From IMG/VR virus record IMGVR_UViG_3300022074_000144, positions 1 to 37,098 of that record: 37,098 bases of DNA. One strand, 5' to 3'. Positions 22,030-29,575 of this stretch are shown here, piece by piece; position 1 is the first letter of the stretch, and every line of letters starts with the position of its first letter. This DNA is from a virus. The notes below the pieces were generated by a model, which was not told where the DNA came from, made no database searches, and saw only the letters and a list, made by a program, of their open reading frames with translations. A program made the translations under genes and the position numbers.

Positions 22030-22700
22030 TTATTTACTCTTCACGTTCTTTACAAATTCGTCTAAACTTATAGTATCACGAGGTCTATTTCTTCCTCGTC
22101 TTCTATCAAGCTCTTTCTTCCACCAGCCTTTAGGTGGGTTTGCTTCACCTGTTTCATAATCTGGTGTATATTCTTCGCCATTAACAATGGCATTATATTG
22201 TGGTAAGTAAAAAGAAGATTTATCTACTGGTAAGTAAGATAATAAAGTCATAAATTTTCTCCAGCTTAGAGATAAAGGGTCATCAACTTTGTAGAATCTT
22301 TGAAAGTCAGATTCAACAGGACCCCATCTAAAAAAGATGTCTCTATAGGAGAAACTTATTTTGGGTTATCGTCCTCACTATCTGCTGTCTCTAATTCTTC
22401 ATTCTGACTAATGCCATACTTTTCGAGTAACCAATTAAGTAGTTCTTCGAGTTGCGGCCAAGTTGCACCTTTTGAAATTAATTCATCAAGTGTATCTTCA
22501 CCGAGTAATGATTCTAGCCATTCAGGTATTACAGATGTAGGTACTACCCCAGTTTCATCCATATACCTCATTTGTGTTAGAACTACTCTTGCAGGTATTT
22601 GTCCTGGTAGAGTATATTTTTTACCAATCATGGTAAATTCTAATTCTTTATTTTCAGACTCTGATATACCTTTATCAAAATCCATATAATTGTCAGCCAC
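22030..22700 (-). CDS. Tail assembly chaperone G-T fusion made by -1 frameshift (223 aa)
   Basis: Shares the first 114 residues with the shorter product. At C-CCA-AAA the ribosome can slip -1 to CCC-AAA and then read ATA AGT TTC..., giving ISFSYRDIFFRWGPVESDFQ and on through MTLLSYLPVDKSSFYLPQYN to a basic end (DRRRGRNRPRD ... NVKSK). I checked codon by codon that this -1 frame is open for 109 codons to TAA, one base before the tape-measure ATG. A G/G-T pair just upstream of the tape measure is the conserved arrangement in long-tailed phages: the rarer fusion binds the tape measure and recruits tail-tube protein. The distal 73 residues also have their own ATG (22251) but no independent role is needed. 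Confidence 0.85.
22356..22700 (-). CDS. Tail assembly chaperone G-like (114 aa)
   Basis: GTG start at 22700 with a strong AGGAGG five bases upstream. The protein (KELEFTMIGKKYTLPGQIPA, ... TLDELISKGATWPQLEELLN, LLEKYGISQNE) has the size, helical content and position of siphovirus gpG-like chaperones between the major tail protein and tape measure. It terminates at TAA directly after the CCCAAAA slippery site, so most ribosomes would make this short form. Expected partners are the tape measure and the major tail protein. Confidence 0.85.
   Translation of the reverse strand: MADNYMDFDKGISESENKELEFTMIGKKYTLPGQIPARVVLTQMRYMDETGVVPTSVIPEWLESLLGEDTLDELISKGATWPQLEELLNWLLEKYGISQNEELETADSEDDNPK
22359..22365 (-). 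promoter_or_regulatory. -1 programmed frameshift slippery site CCCAAAA
   Basis: In the G frame the sequence is GAT AAC CCA AAA TAA. C-CCA-AAA is a perfect X-XXY-YYZ heptamer lying directly before the stop codon. Both tRNAs can re-pair in the -1 frame as CCC and AAA. The -1 frame is open into the T extension. I saw no strong downstream stem-loop. Confidence 0.85.
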
Positions 22701-22729
22701 ACTGACCTCCTAGTTTATCCATTAATTTT

Positions 22730-23380
22730 TTAGTTAATATCGAATACTTCTGAGTCATTAGTATTATCAACAATTCTAAACAATTCTTGAAACTGTGACA
22801 CAGATTTTGGTGCGAGCACTTTAAACTCAGTTGCAATAACAACTTTTTGAGGTGCTTTTTGATGAGCCATTGAAAAAGCTCCAACGTTAATTGTACGTGG
22901 AATTTGAACATGTCTATCTGCACCTGCTGGTCCATCAACAATTAACAATAATGATTTCTCATCAAAGTCATCTGTTGAAGGAGGACTTATAGCATTGAAC
23001 CCAGTCTCGTATCCATTTGAACCATCACCAGTTGTGAGAGTTCCACCACCAAGAGCTACTTGTATATTAGCTTGTGAAGCTTGTGCAAGCTCACCAGTTA
23101 ATCTAACTTCTTGTGCTGTTTTAAATGTAGCGATAGGGTCAATTTCTTCAGCAACCATGATATCTTCAAATGTTTTATCCATTTCAAGAGTCCAGCCGTC
23201 TTCAGAATATCCTACGTCAACCCAGCCAGCAGCAGGGGCAGCCCATGCTCCAGCTCCGTCTCCGCCTGGAAATGCTACGTAGTCACCAGATGCGTTACCT
23301 GCGTTGCTGATAGCAGCAACGTAGAGTACACCAGTACCGACAATAACTTCAGATATAGTACCGTTTGTTGTATTAGGCAT
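22730..23380 (-). CDS. Major tail (tube) protein (216 aa)
   Basis: A soluble beta-rich protein just upstream of the tail chaperones, the standard place for the tube subunit. Motifs include EVIVGTGVLYVAAISNAG, WVDVGYSEDGWTLEMDKTFE, MVAEEIDPIATFKTAQEVRL and VVIATEFKVLA, all typical of major tail proteins. Length fits a simple tube subunit without an added Ig domain. ATG at 23380 follows an ACAGGAGA ribosome site, part of a junction sequence also found before the capsid gene. Confidence 0.9.
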   Translation of the reverse strand: MPNTTNGTISEVIVGTGVLYVAAISNAGNASGDYVAFPGGDGAGAWAAPAAGWVDVGYSEDGWTLEMDKTFEDIMVAEEIDPIATFKTAQEVRLTGELAQASQANIQVALGGGTLTTGDGSNGYETGFNAISPPSTDDFDEKSLLLIVDGPAGADRHVQIPRTINVGAFSMAHQKAPQKVVIATEFKVLAPKSVSQFQELFRIVDNTNDSEVFDIN

Positions 23381-23387
23381 TTAATTA

Positions 23388-23406
23388 TCTCCTGTTATTA
23401 TTCTTC
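23388..23406 (-). repeat. Shared stop/ribosome-site junction element before the major tail gene
   Basis: Minus strand GAAGAATAATAACAGGAGA includes the last codons and stop of the 102-aa gene and the Shine-Dalgarno site of the major tail gene. A nearly identical element lies before the 21-aa gene (29325-29343) and a version with five extra bases before the capsid gene (30811-30834). Confidence 0.6.
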
Positions 23407-23706
23407 TTCTACTTCAGTATCTTGCAAGACACTGCCATTTTTAGCAGTCTCTTCTATGTCAACTTCCCACGGAGCATCCTCAGCTTCATTGTCTTCCACT
23501 GGGGACTCTGAATCTTCTTCGATAAGTAGAGGATAACTTTTACCAGCTAAGGTCCAAGTTTTTTCCTTTAGTCTTTTCCAATCAGATTCTCCAATCTCAA
23601 CCACATCATTCTGATTAAACATTATGCCTGTTACAACATCTCTAGCTTGAGATTGCATAAACAAAGCATTCAGTTTAACCTGAAACTTTTTTTCTTTTTT
23701 TGCCAT
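23398..23706 (-). CDS. Hypothetical acidic protein between tail terminator and tube genes (102 aa)
   Basis: N-terminal ~65 residues are basic and mixed (MAKKEKKFQVKLNALFMQSQ, MFNQNDVVEIGESDWKRLKE), followed by a strongly acidic tail (IEEDSESPVEDNEAEDAP ... EVEEE). The N-terminal part could be a small beta domain. I do not recognise a family. Placement between two tail-tube genes suggests a tail or head-tail joint role. The acidic tail resembles those of the 59-aa protein and the prohead protease in this same window, which may reflect shared assembly interactions or composition alone. Confidence 0.7.
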   Translation of the reverse strand: MAKKEKKFQVKLNALFMQSQARDVVTGIMFNQNDVVEIGESDWKRLKEKTWTLAGKSYPLLIEEDSESPVEDNEAEDAPWEVDIEETAKNGSVLQDTEVEEE

Positions 23707-23717
23707 AAGTTCTTTCC

Positions 23718-24200
23718 TTATACCGCTCTATACGTCATAGCTAAAGCGATTGAATACCTACCAAGACCTGTAGAAACTTCTTCAACTCTTGTTGGGAATT
23801 GAACAATTTCAAATCCATATATCTTAGCTCTAGTATTACTATCACTTGTAGTTATATAAGTATTAGCATAGTTGAAAGCAGACTGAATCACGGCATTTGC
23901 TAAAGACATTGCTGTACTGTAATCAGCAAATGGTTTATCGTTTCCTGAACCACCCCATCTTCCTGCATAACATTCCATTGGAAGTAAAGCATTTTGTATA
24001 TGAGCGTCACTTCTAGGATTTATTAAAGCACCACCTGCTCTAAATAATACTAAGAAAGGCAAGGAAGAACCACGAGGAAGTCTAGTAGCTACATTAGTTC
24101 CTACAATATCTGTTATTGCAGTTTGAGATAAAGCCCACTGACGAGCAATAATTTCTGCATCTGGTGGTACTAATTGACTTTGGTCTTTTGTATTTGCCAT
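23718..24200 (-). CDS. Tail terminator / tail completion protein (160 aa)
   Basis: Sequence pattern (PDAEIIARQWALSQTAITDI, RLPRGSSLPFLVLFRAGGA, IQNALLPMECYAG, DYSTAMSLANAVIQSAFNYA, VEEVSTGLGRYSIALAMTYR) matches siphovirus tail terminators: an N-terminal helix binding the end of the tube, then an alpha-beta core ending in a strand of the type Y-x-x-x-x-x-TYR. It sits between neck and tube genes, as expected. It would cap the tail at the correct length and form the interface that joins the head. Confidence 0.75.
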   Translation of the reverse strand: MANTKDQSQLVPPDAEIIARQWALSQTAITDIVGTNVATRLPRGSSLPFLVLFRAGGALINPRSDAHIQNALLPMECYAGRWGGSGNDKPFADYSTAMSLANAVIQSAFNYANTYITTSDSNTRAKIYGFEIVQFPTRVEEVSTGLGRYSIALAMTYRAV

Positions 24201-24221
24201 ATTTAAATATTACACAATGTT

Positions 24222-27200
24222 TTAGAAATCAGGGGGAGCAAGTCCTATATTGCTATAAAAAGTATCTAAGTATTGTCTTATTGATTCAACTGACCCATCT
24301 AATCCCATACCTCTTGAATTAGAATCTTGAGATATAAATCTTATAAATGCTGATTTTATAAATGGACTGGCTTCACATTTTCTTATTATTTGTGATTTTA
24401 TAATAGCTCTATCATTTGCTCGTTCAAGTCTGTTTATTTCTCTTTGACAATATTTCAACTGTGCAGCTGTTGAATAATTTCTTAAACCAAATTCTTTTTC
24501 TTCTCTTTCAATCAATTGGTCAAAGGCGCTAGTAGTTGCTACTACTTGACCTACAGGTCCATCACCAGACCTTCCGCTAGGTGTTAATGTAGTACCAGGT
24601 ATATCAACTCTTGCTCTTTTCTTTCCACTAACATCTGAAACTGTGTCTGTTATAGGATTTTCAATTCTATTTTCGATTCTTCCAAGTGCTAATTCTGACC
24701 TTCTTTTAGTAAGATGAATGGCTCTGTTTATATCCATAGTTCCATCTATCACTGCATTTAAATGCATAGTGTCACTAAATATTTCTAATATATCATCTCT
24801 AGCTTTTTCATCGAAAAACACACCAAAAGTATTTCTAGCAGAGGCTTCCGAATCTCTTATTATCTGTTCTCTAACATCTGGATTGTTTATTGATTCTGTA
24901 TGAAACTGATTACGTGTTCTTCTGACACCACGACTTCTTCTTTTTGATTTATGTATTACAGTATTTAATGCTTCAAACTGTGCACCAGCAAACTCTACAA
25001 TTAAGTTTATTTCACGAGGTGTCAAATTGTCTACACCACCTGGACCACCACCTGCATACTTAGGATTTATTTTTCTAATGTCTCTTAATAAATTATTAGT
25101 TAATCTATTAGCAAAATCAACAATTTCACTATCCCCAAGTTCGTCACCTAAAATACTAAGTCTTTGTCTAAACTGTCTATTAATTTTATCTGATACACTT
25201 TGGAATTGTAACTGTCTTCCTATCTTTGCTCTTATAACTTGTTTTTCAAATTTCGGGTCATCTGGTCCAGAAATATTATTAGCTTCCATATCTCTTAATA
25301 TTTCTACATCTTCCCTTACTCCTGGGTCTTCATAATTAAATCCAGAATCTAAAGAAGTAACATTTTTCTTACTTCTTGCATTAATAATTTGTCCAGGTAT
25401 AAATGGCTTGCCCTCATCATTAAGAGGTAAATCTGCTTGGTCAAATTGCCTGCTTGTTATTTCATAAGTTATTTCTTTAGTCTTAGGGTCTACATGTTCA
25501 CGATAATTAAATCCTTGTGGAGGAGGTTCATTGTATTCAAAACCAACAACAAATTCATCTAAGAAATCGTCACTCGGCATAACTTGACCAGTTCTACCCA
25601 TTTCTTTCTGCATCCTATGAATAGCTTTTTCTTGATTTAAAATACTGTCTTCATCTCTTATAACCTTTTCAAAAGCACGTCTATCATTTATGTTTCTACC
25701 TTCATTAGAATAAGCACCAGGCCTTCTTCCTGTTTTGTCAGCCACACCCATTTGATTTAATATTCTACGACCACCAAATATTGCATCGTTTAAAGTATCT
25801 GAAGCTAAATCTAATGAACCAGTATCGAAAGCTGTACTTAATACTTTGTTCTTGCTAAGCATTAAATTACCATTTTCAAATATAGGGTTATTAATATTCT
25901 TGGCAGATTTTTCATAAAGCTCTTCAAGTATTTGTCTTTCTCTTTTACCTGTTGGACCACTTACACCTCTTGACTTTACAAAGATATCACTTAATGAATT
26001 AGAAGCACTAGTGCCTGCCAGACCACCAGAAACGTGACCTACTACATTTTTACCAGATGATACTTCAAGCCCAAAAGCTTTTGCTGCACCAAGAGCACTA
26101 CGATACATAAACAAGCTTGGTGTATAAGTAAACATATCAGTTCGCTCAGTCAATTTACCCCTTTTATCTGTACCTGGGCCACCATACTCTATTTGATATG
26201 AATCTCTAATTGCATCATTTTTTGTTGATTGAGGTGTCTTACCACCAAAAGATACCACATACTCGACTGTAGCTTCCTTACCCTTAGGACTTGTATTAGG
26301 TTTTTTTGAGTGTATAGCTGATTGTATCTGTCTTCTATTAGGCACAAAGTTATGTCTCGTTGGATTGTCAGAAAAATTTTGAACAAGATGAGTATCTCTA
26401 TTTATTGGAGTAGGATTAGGCTTCTGTCTATCGGCTAATGCCTTTTTGTATTTAAGGGAACCAAGATTTTCTCCAGTAACTTTTTTAATTTTTTGTTGAG
26501 TTCTTACTCTCTTTTCAGTAACAGTACCCCCAGTAAAATATTTTTTAGAAGTATTAGGACCCTGTATAGGAACATCTTCAAAAATGTCACCACCAAACCT
26601 ATCTCTACCAGTTTTTTCTTTCCTTTCTAAATTAGGCATTACAAATGATGTAGATGCATACTCACCCTCTTTTACTTGTACATTCCTTACAACATCTTCT
26701 CTAACTGTCTTTTCTACTGGAGCACCGTAAATATTTAAATCTGCATTTCTATATCTACTTTTTTTTCTATAAGAACTAGTACCTGTGTAGTTAGCATCGT
26801 CACCATGTAGGTATCTCATGACATCTACAGATTTACCTATTTGTAAAACTCCTTCTGGACCCATAACATCTAATTTTTCTTGTAATGACCTAGCAGTTGC
26901 TATGGCCATGTTTACATGATTCTGAACTGGACCAGTAAAATCTGGACCCATTTTATCAGCAAGTAACATTGTCTCTGCAATAAACTCTTTTATCTTAGTA
27001 ACTGTTTCTGTACCACCAGTTGGATTTCCAAAAGCATATTCTGCACCAATTCCTGATTCTCCAACTGCTAAATCAGCAAGAGATTTAGCTTCACTGTTTG
27101 TCATAGAAGGTGTATGGCTTCTTTCAAAAGTACCTTGATTACCAGTATTTGGTGCATATAAACTTTCTAAGATTCTTCCATTTTGATGTGGACCAAAACC

Positions 27201-27953
27201 ATGAGTAGATATATTATTAAATGAATTAGGTGAACCCGCTAAAGCATCTGAGCCCATAATATCTACAATATCTTTTCTAGAAAGTAAAGCATCTATATTG
27301 TCATCATCAAAAGTAGAAAGTGAAAATGCTGACATTATCTGGTCTTCTTTTCCTAATCTACCTAATGAACCATCTGCATTATTTCTATTAAATCTATGTA
27401 TAGCATATGGGTCAGGAGCGTTTGATATAGCTATAGCTTGCATACCTTTTTGAATTTTTAAAAAATCTAAAGCTACTTTATTGCCTGTACCTTTTACATA
27501 GTCATCAATCTTTTTAGAATCAACTTTGAATTCAGTATATAGTTGATTTCTTATTTTAAAATCTAATCTTCTTAATCTTAATGAAGTAAATCTACCACCT
27601 AATACTCTTAACCCTCTACCGCCAAGACCACCACCAGTCGGCATAAAAGAATTTAAAATTCTTGAATATCCAAAAGCAGCTAGTTTATAAACACCACGTC
27701 TTGTCAAAGATTTCATTGTTGCTTGCTGAGGATTTACTGCTGCTTTTACATCATTGCTAAATTGTAAAGAATTATATAAACCACCTCTTGCTTTACTTGT
27801 ACTTACACCAGTTAAAGCACCAACTGTTCCAAGATTGTAAGCAAATGCATAACCTTTATCTTTATAACCAGGAACGTCTCTAAGAGACTTGAACATTCTC
27901 CTTCCAGTACTAGCAGACCGAAGGTCAGAAGCAACGTTACCTAAGTAACCCAT
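24222..27953 (-). CDS. Over-sized neck-region protein with possible split HK97-gp10-like domain (1243 aa)
   Basis: It occupies the place, between stopper and tail terminator, where most siphoviruses encode a ~130-200-aa neck protein of the HK97 gp10 type. Two distant segments together resemble that family: residues ~140-200 (EFKVDSKKIDDYVKGTGNKV, IQKGMQAIAISNAPDPYAIH, DGSLGRL) and ~555-625 (ATVEYVVSFGGKTPQS, DSYQIEYGGPG, TYTPSLFMYRSALGAAKAFG). Between them lie ~360 unfamiliar residues, and ~600 more follow, helical and basic (INRQFRQRLSILGDELGDSE, LTKRRSELALGRIENRIENP, QREINRLERANDRAIIKSQI). The first ~130 residues are Gly/Arg-rich. No signal peptide, membrane segment or catalytic motif is evident. 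It could be an internal or neck-decorating protein, or one ejected with DNA. The gp10 link is inference from pattern. Confidence 0.6.
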   Translation of the reverse strand: MGYLGNVASDLRSASTGRRMFKSLRDVPGYKDKGYAFAYNLGTVGALTGVSTSKARGGLYNSLQFSNDVKAAVNPQQATMKSLTRRGVYKLAAFGYSRILNSFMPTGGGLGGRGLRVLGGRFTSLRLRRLDFKIRNQLYTEFKVDSKKIDDYVKGTGNKVALDFLKIQKGMQAIAISNAPDPYAIHRFNRNNADGSLGRLGKEDQIMSAFSLSTFDDDNIDALLSRKDIVDIMGSDALAGSPNSFNNISTHGFGPHQNGRILESLYAPNTGNQGTFERSHTPSMTNSEAKSLADLAVGESGIGAEYAFGNPTGGTETVTKIKEFIAETMLLADKMGPDFTGPVQNHVNMAIATARSLQEKLDVMGPEGVLQIGKSVDVMRYLHGDDANYTGTSSYRKKSRYRNADLNIYGAPVEKTVREDVVRNVQVKEGEYASTSFVMPNLERKEKTGRDRFGGDIFEDVPIQGPNTSKKYFTGGTVTEKRVRTQQKIKKVTGENLGSLKYKKALADRQKPNPTPINRDTHLVQNFSDNPTRHNFVPNRRQIQSAIHSKKPNTSPKGKEATVEYVVSFGGKTPQSTKNDAIRDSYQIEYGGPGTDKRGKLTERTDMFTYTPSLFMYRSALGAAKAFGLEVSSGKNVVGHVSGGLAGTSASNSLSDIFVKSRGVSGPTGKRERQILEELYEKSAKNINNPIFENGNLMLSKNKVLSTAFDTGSLDLASDTLNDAIFGGRRILNQMGVADKTGRRPGAYSNEGRNINDRRAFEKVIRDEDSILNQEKAIHRMQKEMGRTGQVMPSDDFLDEFVVGFEYNEPPPQGFNYREHVDPKTKEITYEITSRQFDQADLPLNDEGKPFIPGQIINARSKKNVTSLDSGFNYEDPGVREDVEILRDMEANNISGPDDPKFEKQVIRAKIGRQLQFQSVSDKINRQFRQRLSILGDELGDSEIVDFANRLTNNLLRDIRKINPKYAGGGPGGVDNLTPREINLIVEFAGAQFEALNTVIHKSKRRSRGVRRTRNQFHTESINNPDVREQIIRDSEASARNTFGVFFDEKARDDILEIFSDTMHLNAVIDGTMDINRAIHLTKRRSELALGRIENRIENPITDTVSDVSGKKRARVDIPGTTLTPSGRSGDGPVGQVVATTSAFDQLIEREEKEFGLRNYSTAAQLKYCQREINRLERANDRAIIKSQIIRKCEASPFIKSAFIRFISQDSNSRGMGLDGSVESIRQYLDTFYSNIGLAPPDF

Positions 27954-27954
27954 A

Positions 27955-28302
27955 TTACTCTCTATGTAATAAGCTTAAGGATTTATAATATATACCGCCA
28001 TCCATTTTTCTTCCCTCGCTTACCGCTTCTATCTCATAATATTTATTGGAGGATGCTTCATATATTCTATCTGATGCTTTAACATCTGTATCACCTGGGA
28101 GTACTAAATTAAAACTTCTTACAACAGTATTTCTACCATCTCTGTTTTCTACTTCATTTATTAAAGTAAATCTACATGGAACATTTGAAGATACATTTGC
28201 CCAATCATTACTTTCTATTCCTCTTTCGTCTACAGAAGAACCAGAAGTTCTTTGTATGTGAACTTTATCAATAAGTAATCTTCTTGGAAATCTTGCTGGC
28301 AT
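27955..28302 (-). CDS. Head closure / head-tail stopper protein (115 aa)
   Basis: Small basic beta-barrel-type protein: LLIDKVHIQRTSGSSVDERG, NVPCRFTLINEVENRDGRNT, LVLPGDTDVKASDRIY and YYEIEAVSEGRKMDGGIYYK. This order (I/V-x-IQR..., then CRF..., then D-x-I-x-x, then EIEAV) is typical of the SPP1 gp16-like stopper family that closes the portal channel after packaging. It follows the connector gene by a TAATG overlap, the normal neighbour. Confident by position and pattern. Confidence 0.8.
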   Translation of the reverse strand: MPARFPRRLLIDKVHIQRTSGSSVDERGIESNDWANVSSNVPCRFTLINEVENRDGRNTVVRSFNLVLPGDTDVKASDRIYEASSNKYYEIEAVSEGRKMDGGIYYKSLSLLHRE

Positions 28303-28958
28303 TATACAAAGAACTGCCTTCTGAATGGACTAAGTAATGTTAAATCAGCAGCAGTTAATATTGTTGCTGCATTTAATGAAAGTCCACCAGGATAACTAAC
28401 AGAGTAATCTCCCATTCTTTGACTATCAGATAAAACAAAATTAGACACATCAGAAGTAGATTGTCCTTTGATTTCTCCTGCTTCTTGTTGTGATGCAATT
28501 ATTAAAGTTGATTCAAGAATTCTAGCAGCAGACCTTTCAGTAACGGATTTAAACTGTATAGGAAGTTTTGGATTATCAGAACCACTTCGTGGATAATATC
28601 CTGCGTTATAAACTACAGTAATATTTAGAGGTCTTGCATAAGACCATCTTGTTCCAATTCTTGTTACTCTACCATTAGAATATTTAACAAAATCTTTTGA
28701 GTTACCTTCTTCTAATGTAGTGTCATCTTCAGTTATTGATGTTATAGAATTTACTGGTAGATGAGTTAAAAATAAATCTTTAGTTTGGTCACCTGTAAAT
28801 GTTTCAGTTTGATTAGCTTGTTCGACATCGTAACCTACATATTCAACAATAGCTGCTTGAACTAAAGGAATAATATTGTTTGTTAAATGTGTCTCTAAGT
28901 CAGAGGATAAAGCAAACTGTACGTAATTTTCTACGTCAGATGCAGTACAGAAAGCCAT
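28302..28958 (-). CDS. Head-tail connector / adaptor protein (218 aa)
   Basis: Mostly helical N-terminal part (CTASDVENYVQFALSSDLET, LTNNIIPLVQAAIVEYVGYD) followed by the beta-hairpin pattern ETFTGDQTKDLFLTHLPVNS and RPLNITVVYNAGY, then IQFKSVTERSAARILESTLI. This is the signature of HK97 gp6-like adaptors that dock below the portal: a helical ring, then the LPV-x-SI hairpin and VxYxAGY. The C-terminus (LSPFRRQFFV) is typical of sequences that insert into the portal. It begins after AGGAGG and leads directly into the stopper. Confidence 0.85.
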   Translation of the reverse strand: MAFCTASDVENYVQFALSSDLETHLTNNIIPLVQAAIVEYVGYDVEQANQTETFTGDQTKDLFLTHLPVNSITSITEDDTTLEEGNSKDFVKYSNGRVTRIGTRWSYARPLNITVVYNAGYYPRSGSDNPKLPIQFKSVTERSAARILESTLIIASQQEAGEIKGQSTSDVSNFVLSDSQRMGDYSVSYPGGLSLNAATILTAADLTLLSPFRRQFFV

Positions 28959-28975
28959 TAGTTAGACCTCCTGTT

Positions 28976-29236
28976 TTACTTATCTTCTTTTTTAACTTTG
29001 GCAGCTTTGTTTTCTACTGGTTCCTGAGCTTTAGCTTTTGCTGGCTCTGCCTTAGCAGGAGCTTTTTTAGCAGGAGCTTTCTTTCCCCAACCTTGCTCTT
29101 TCAGCCATTCAGTTGGATATTCATGTCCAGCTTTAGCAATTAAATCTGCTTGACTTACGGGTAAGTCTGCAGCAACGCCTTCCCATAACTTTCCATCAGG
29201 GAGCTTCCAAATATTCTTTTCTGGTATCGTATACAT
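28976..29236 (-). CDS. Hypothetical protein with Lys/Ala/Pro-rich tail (86 aa)
   Basis: Residues 1-50 form a compact Trp-containing N-terminal domain (MYTIPEKNIWKLPDGKLW, LIAKAGHEYPTEWLKEQGWG). Residues ~51-86 are low-complexity Lys/Ala/Pro (KKAPAKKAPAKAEPAKAKAQ), resembling histone-like or DNA-coating tails. It lies between the 21-aa Lys-rich gene and the connector, so the two basic proteins are adjacent among head genes. A head protein that contacts packaged DNA is plausible but unproven. Family unknown to me. Confidence 0.7.
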   Translation of the reverse strand: MYTIPEKNIWKLPDGKLWEGVAADLPVSQADLIAKAGHEYPTEWLKEQGWGKKAPAKKAPAKAEPAKAKAQEPVENKAAKVKKEDK

Positions 29237-29251
29237 AATAATTATCCTACC

Positions 29252-29317
29252 TTACTTCTTACGCTTTTTAGGTTTTTTCTTTTTCTTAGGTTTGTTATAG
29301 TTCATGCCGTAGCCCAT
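29252..29317 (-). CDS. 21-aa Lys-rich micro-protein
   Basis: ATG at 29317 follows ACAGGAG at eight bases and reads MGYGMNYNKPKKKKKPKK then RKK and stop. Ten of 21 residues are Lys. It is far shorter than usual cut-offs. The strong ribosome site, exact placement between the 59-aa and 86-aa genes and tight spacing support translation. A tiny, highly basic chain next to the capsid gene could bind DNA or the acidic tails of the protease or 59-aa proteins; this is inference. I recall similar small basic frames in phage head regions but cannot name a family. Confidence 0.6.
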   Translation of the reverse strand: MGYGMNYNKPKKKKKPKKRKK

Positions 29318-29324
29318 AGTTCAC

Positions 29325-29343
29325 TCTCCTGTGATTATTCTTC
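29325..29343 (-). repeat. Shared stop/ribosome-site junction element before the 21-aa gene
   Basis: Minus strand GAAGAATAATCACAGGAGA contains the stop of the 59-aa gene and the Shine-Dalgarno site of the 21-aa gene. It differs by one base from the element before the major tail gene. Confidence 0.6.
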
Positions 29344-29514
29344 TATTACCTCGTCAGTACTATCCTCAACCTTCTCCTCATCAGAAACTTCTTCTTCCTT
29401 AATTAAAAATTGTTCTAATTTTGCCTCAGAATTTTCAAAAAAATCTTTATCTCTTACAACCATACCAAATCTTTCTACTTGGTCTTTTGTGTCTTGTTGG
29501 TTTACGTATTTCAT
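29335..29514 (-). CDS. Hypothetical acidic protein (59 aa) after the capsid gene
   Basis: The start is ATG at 29514, which has AGGAG nine bases upstream. A longer reading from 29622 would run back through the hairpin and into the capsid gene and has no ribosome site. The protein (MKYVNQQDTKDQVERFGMVV, DKDFFENSEAKLEQFLI) ends in a very acidic tail (EEEVSDEEKVEDSTDEVIEE). Location just downstream of the capsid gene is where decoration or head-stabilising proteins are often found, but its sequence gives no proof. Family not recognised. Confidence 0.7.
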   Translation of the reverse strand: MKYVNQQDTKDQVERFGMVVRDKDFFENSEAKLEQFLIKEEEVSDEEKVEDSTDEVIEE

Positions 29515-29527
29515 AAATTCTCCTAAT

Positions 29528-29565
29528 GGTTTAAAGGGCGAATACAAATCCGCCCTTTTAAAACC
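29528..29565 (-). terminator. Hairpin directly after the major capsid gene (partial terminator or processing site)
   Basis: On the minus strand GGTTTTAAAAGGGCG pairs with CGCCCTTTAAACC across a 10-base loop. Eight base pairs are perfect (AAAGGGCG/CGCCCTTT), with more A-T pairs beyond slight bulges. Only three T follow the stem, so it is not a classical strong terminator. It could be a weak terminator, an RNase-processing site or a 3'-end stabiliser that raises capsid mRNA relative to downstream genes. Confidence 0.5.
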
Positions 29566-29575
29566 AAATGTCTTG

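Noticed and set aside
22030-22251. Independent 73-aa gene before the tape measure
   Set aside because: The -1 frame from CCCAAAA is open straight into it and extends it by 36 codons. The frameshift fusion explains it better than a separate start without a clear ribosome site.
26189-26386. 65-aa minus-strand frame inside the neck gene, and similar frames at 13632-13868 and 7074-7271
   Set aside because: Out-of-frame shadows of long genes on the same strand. Composition is unlike neighbouring proteins and no ribosome sites are present.
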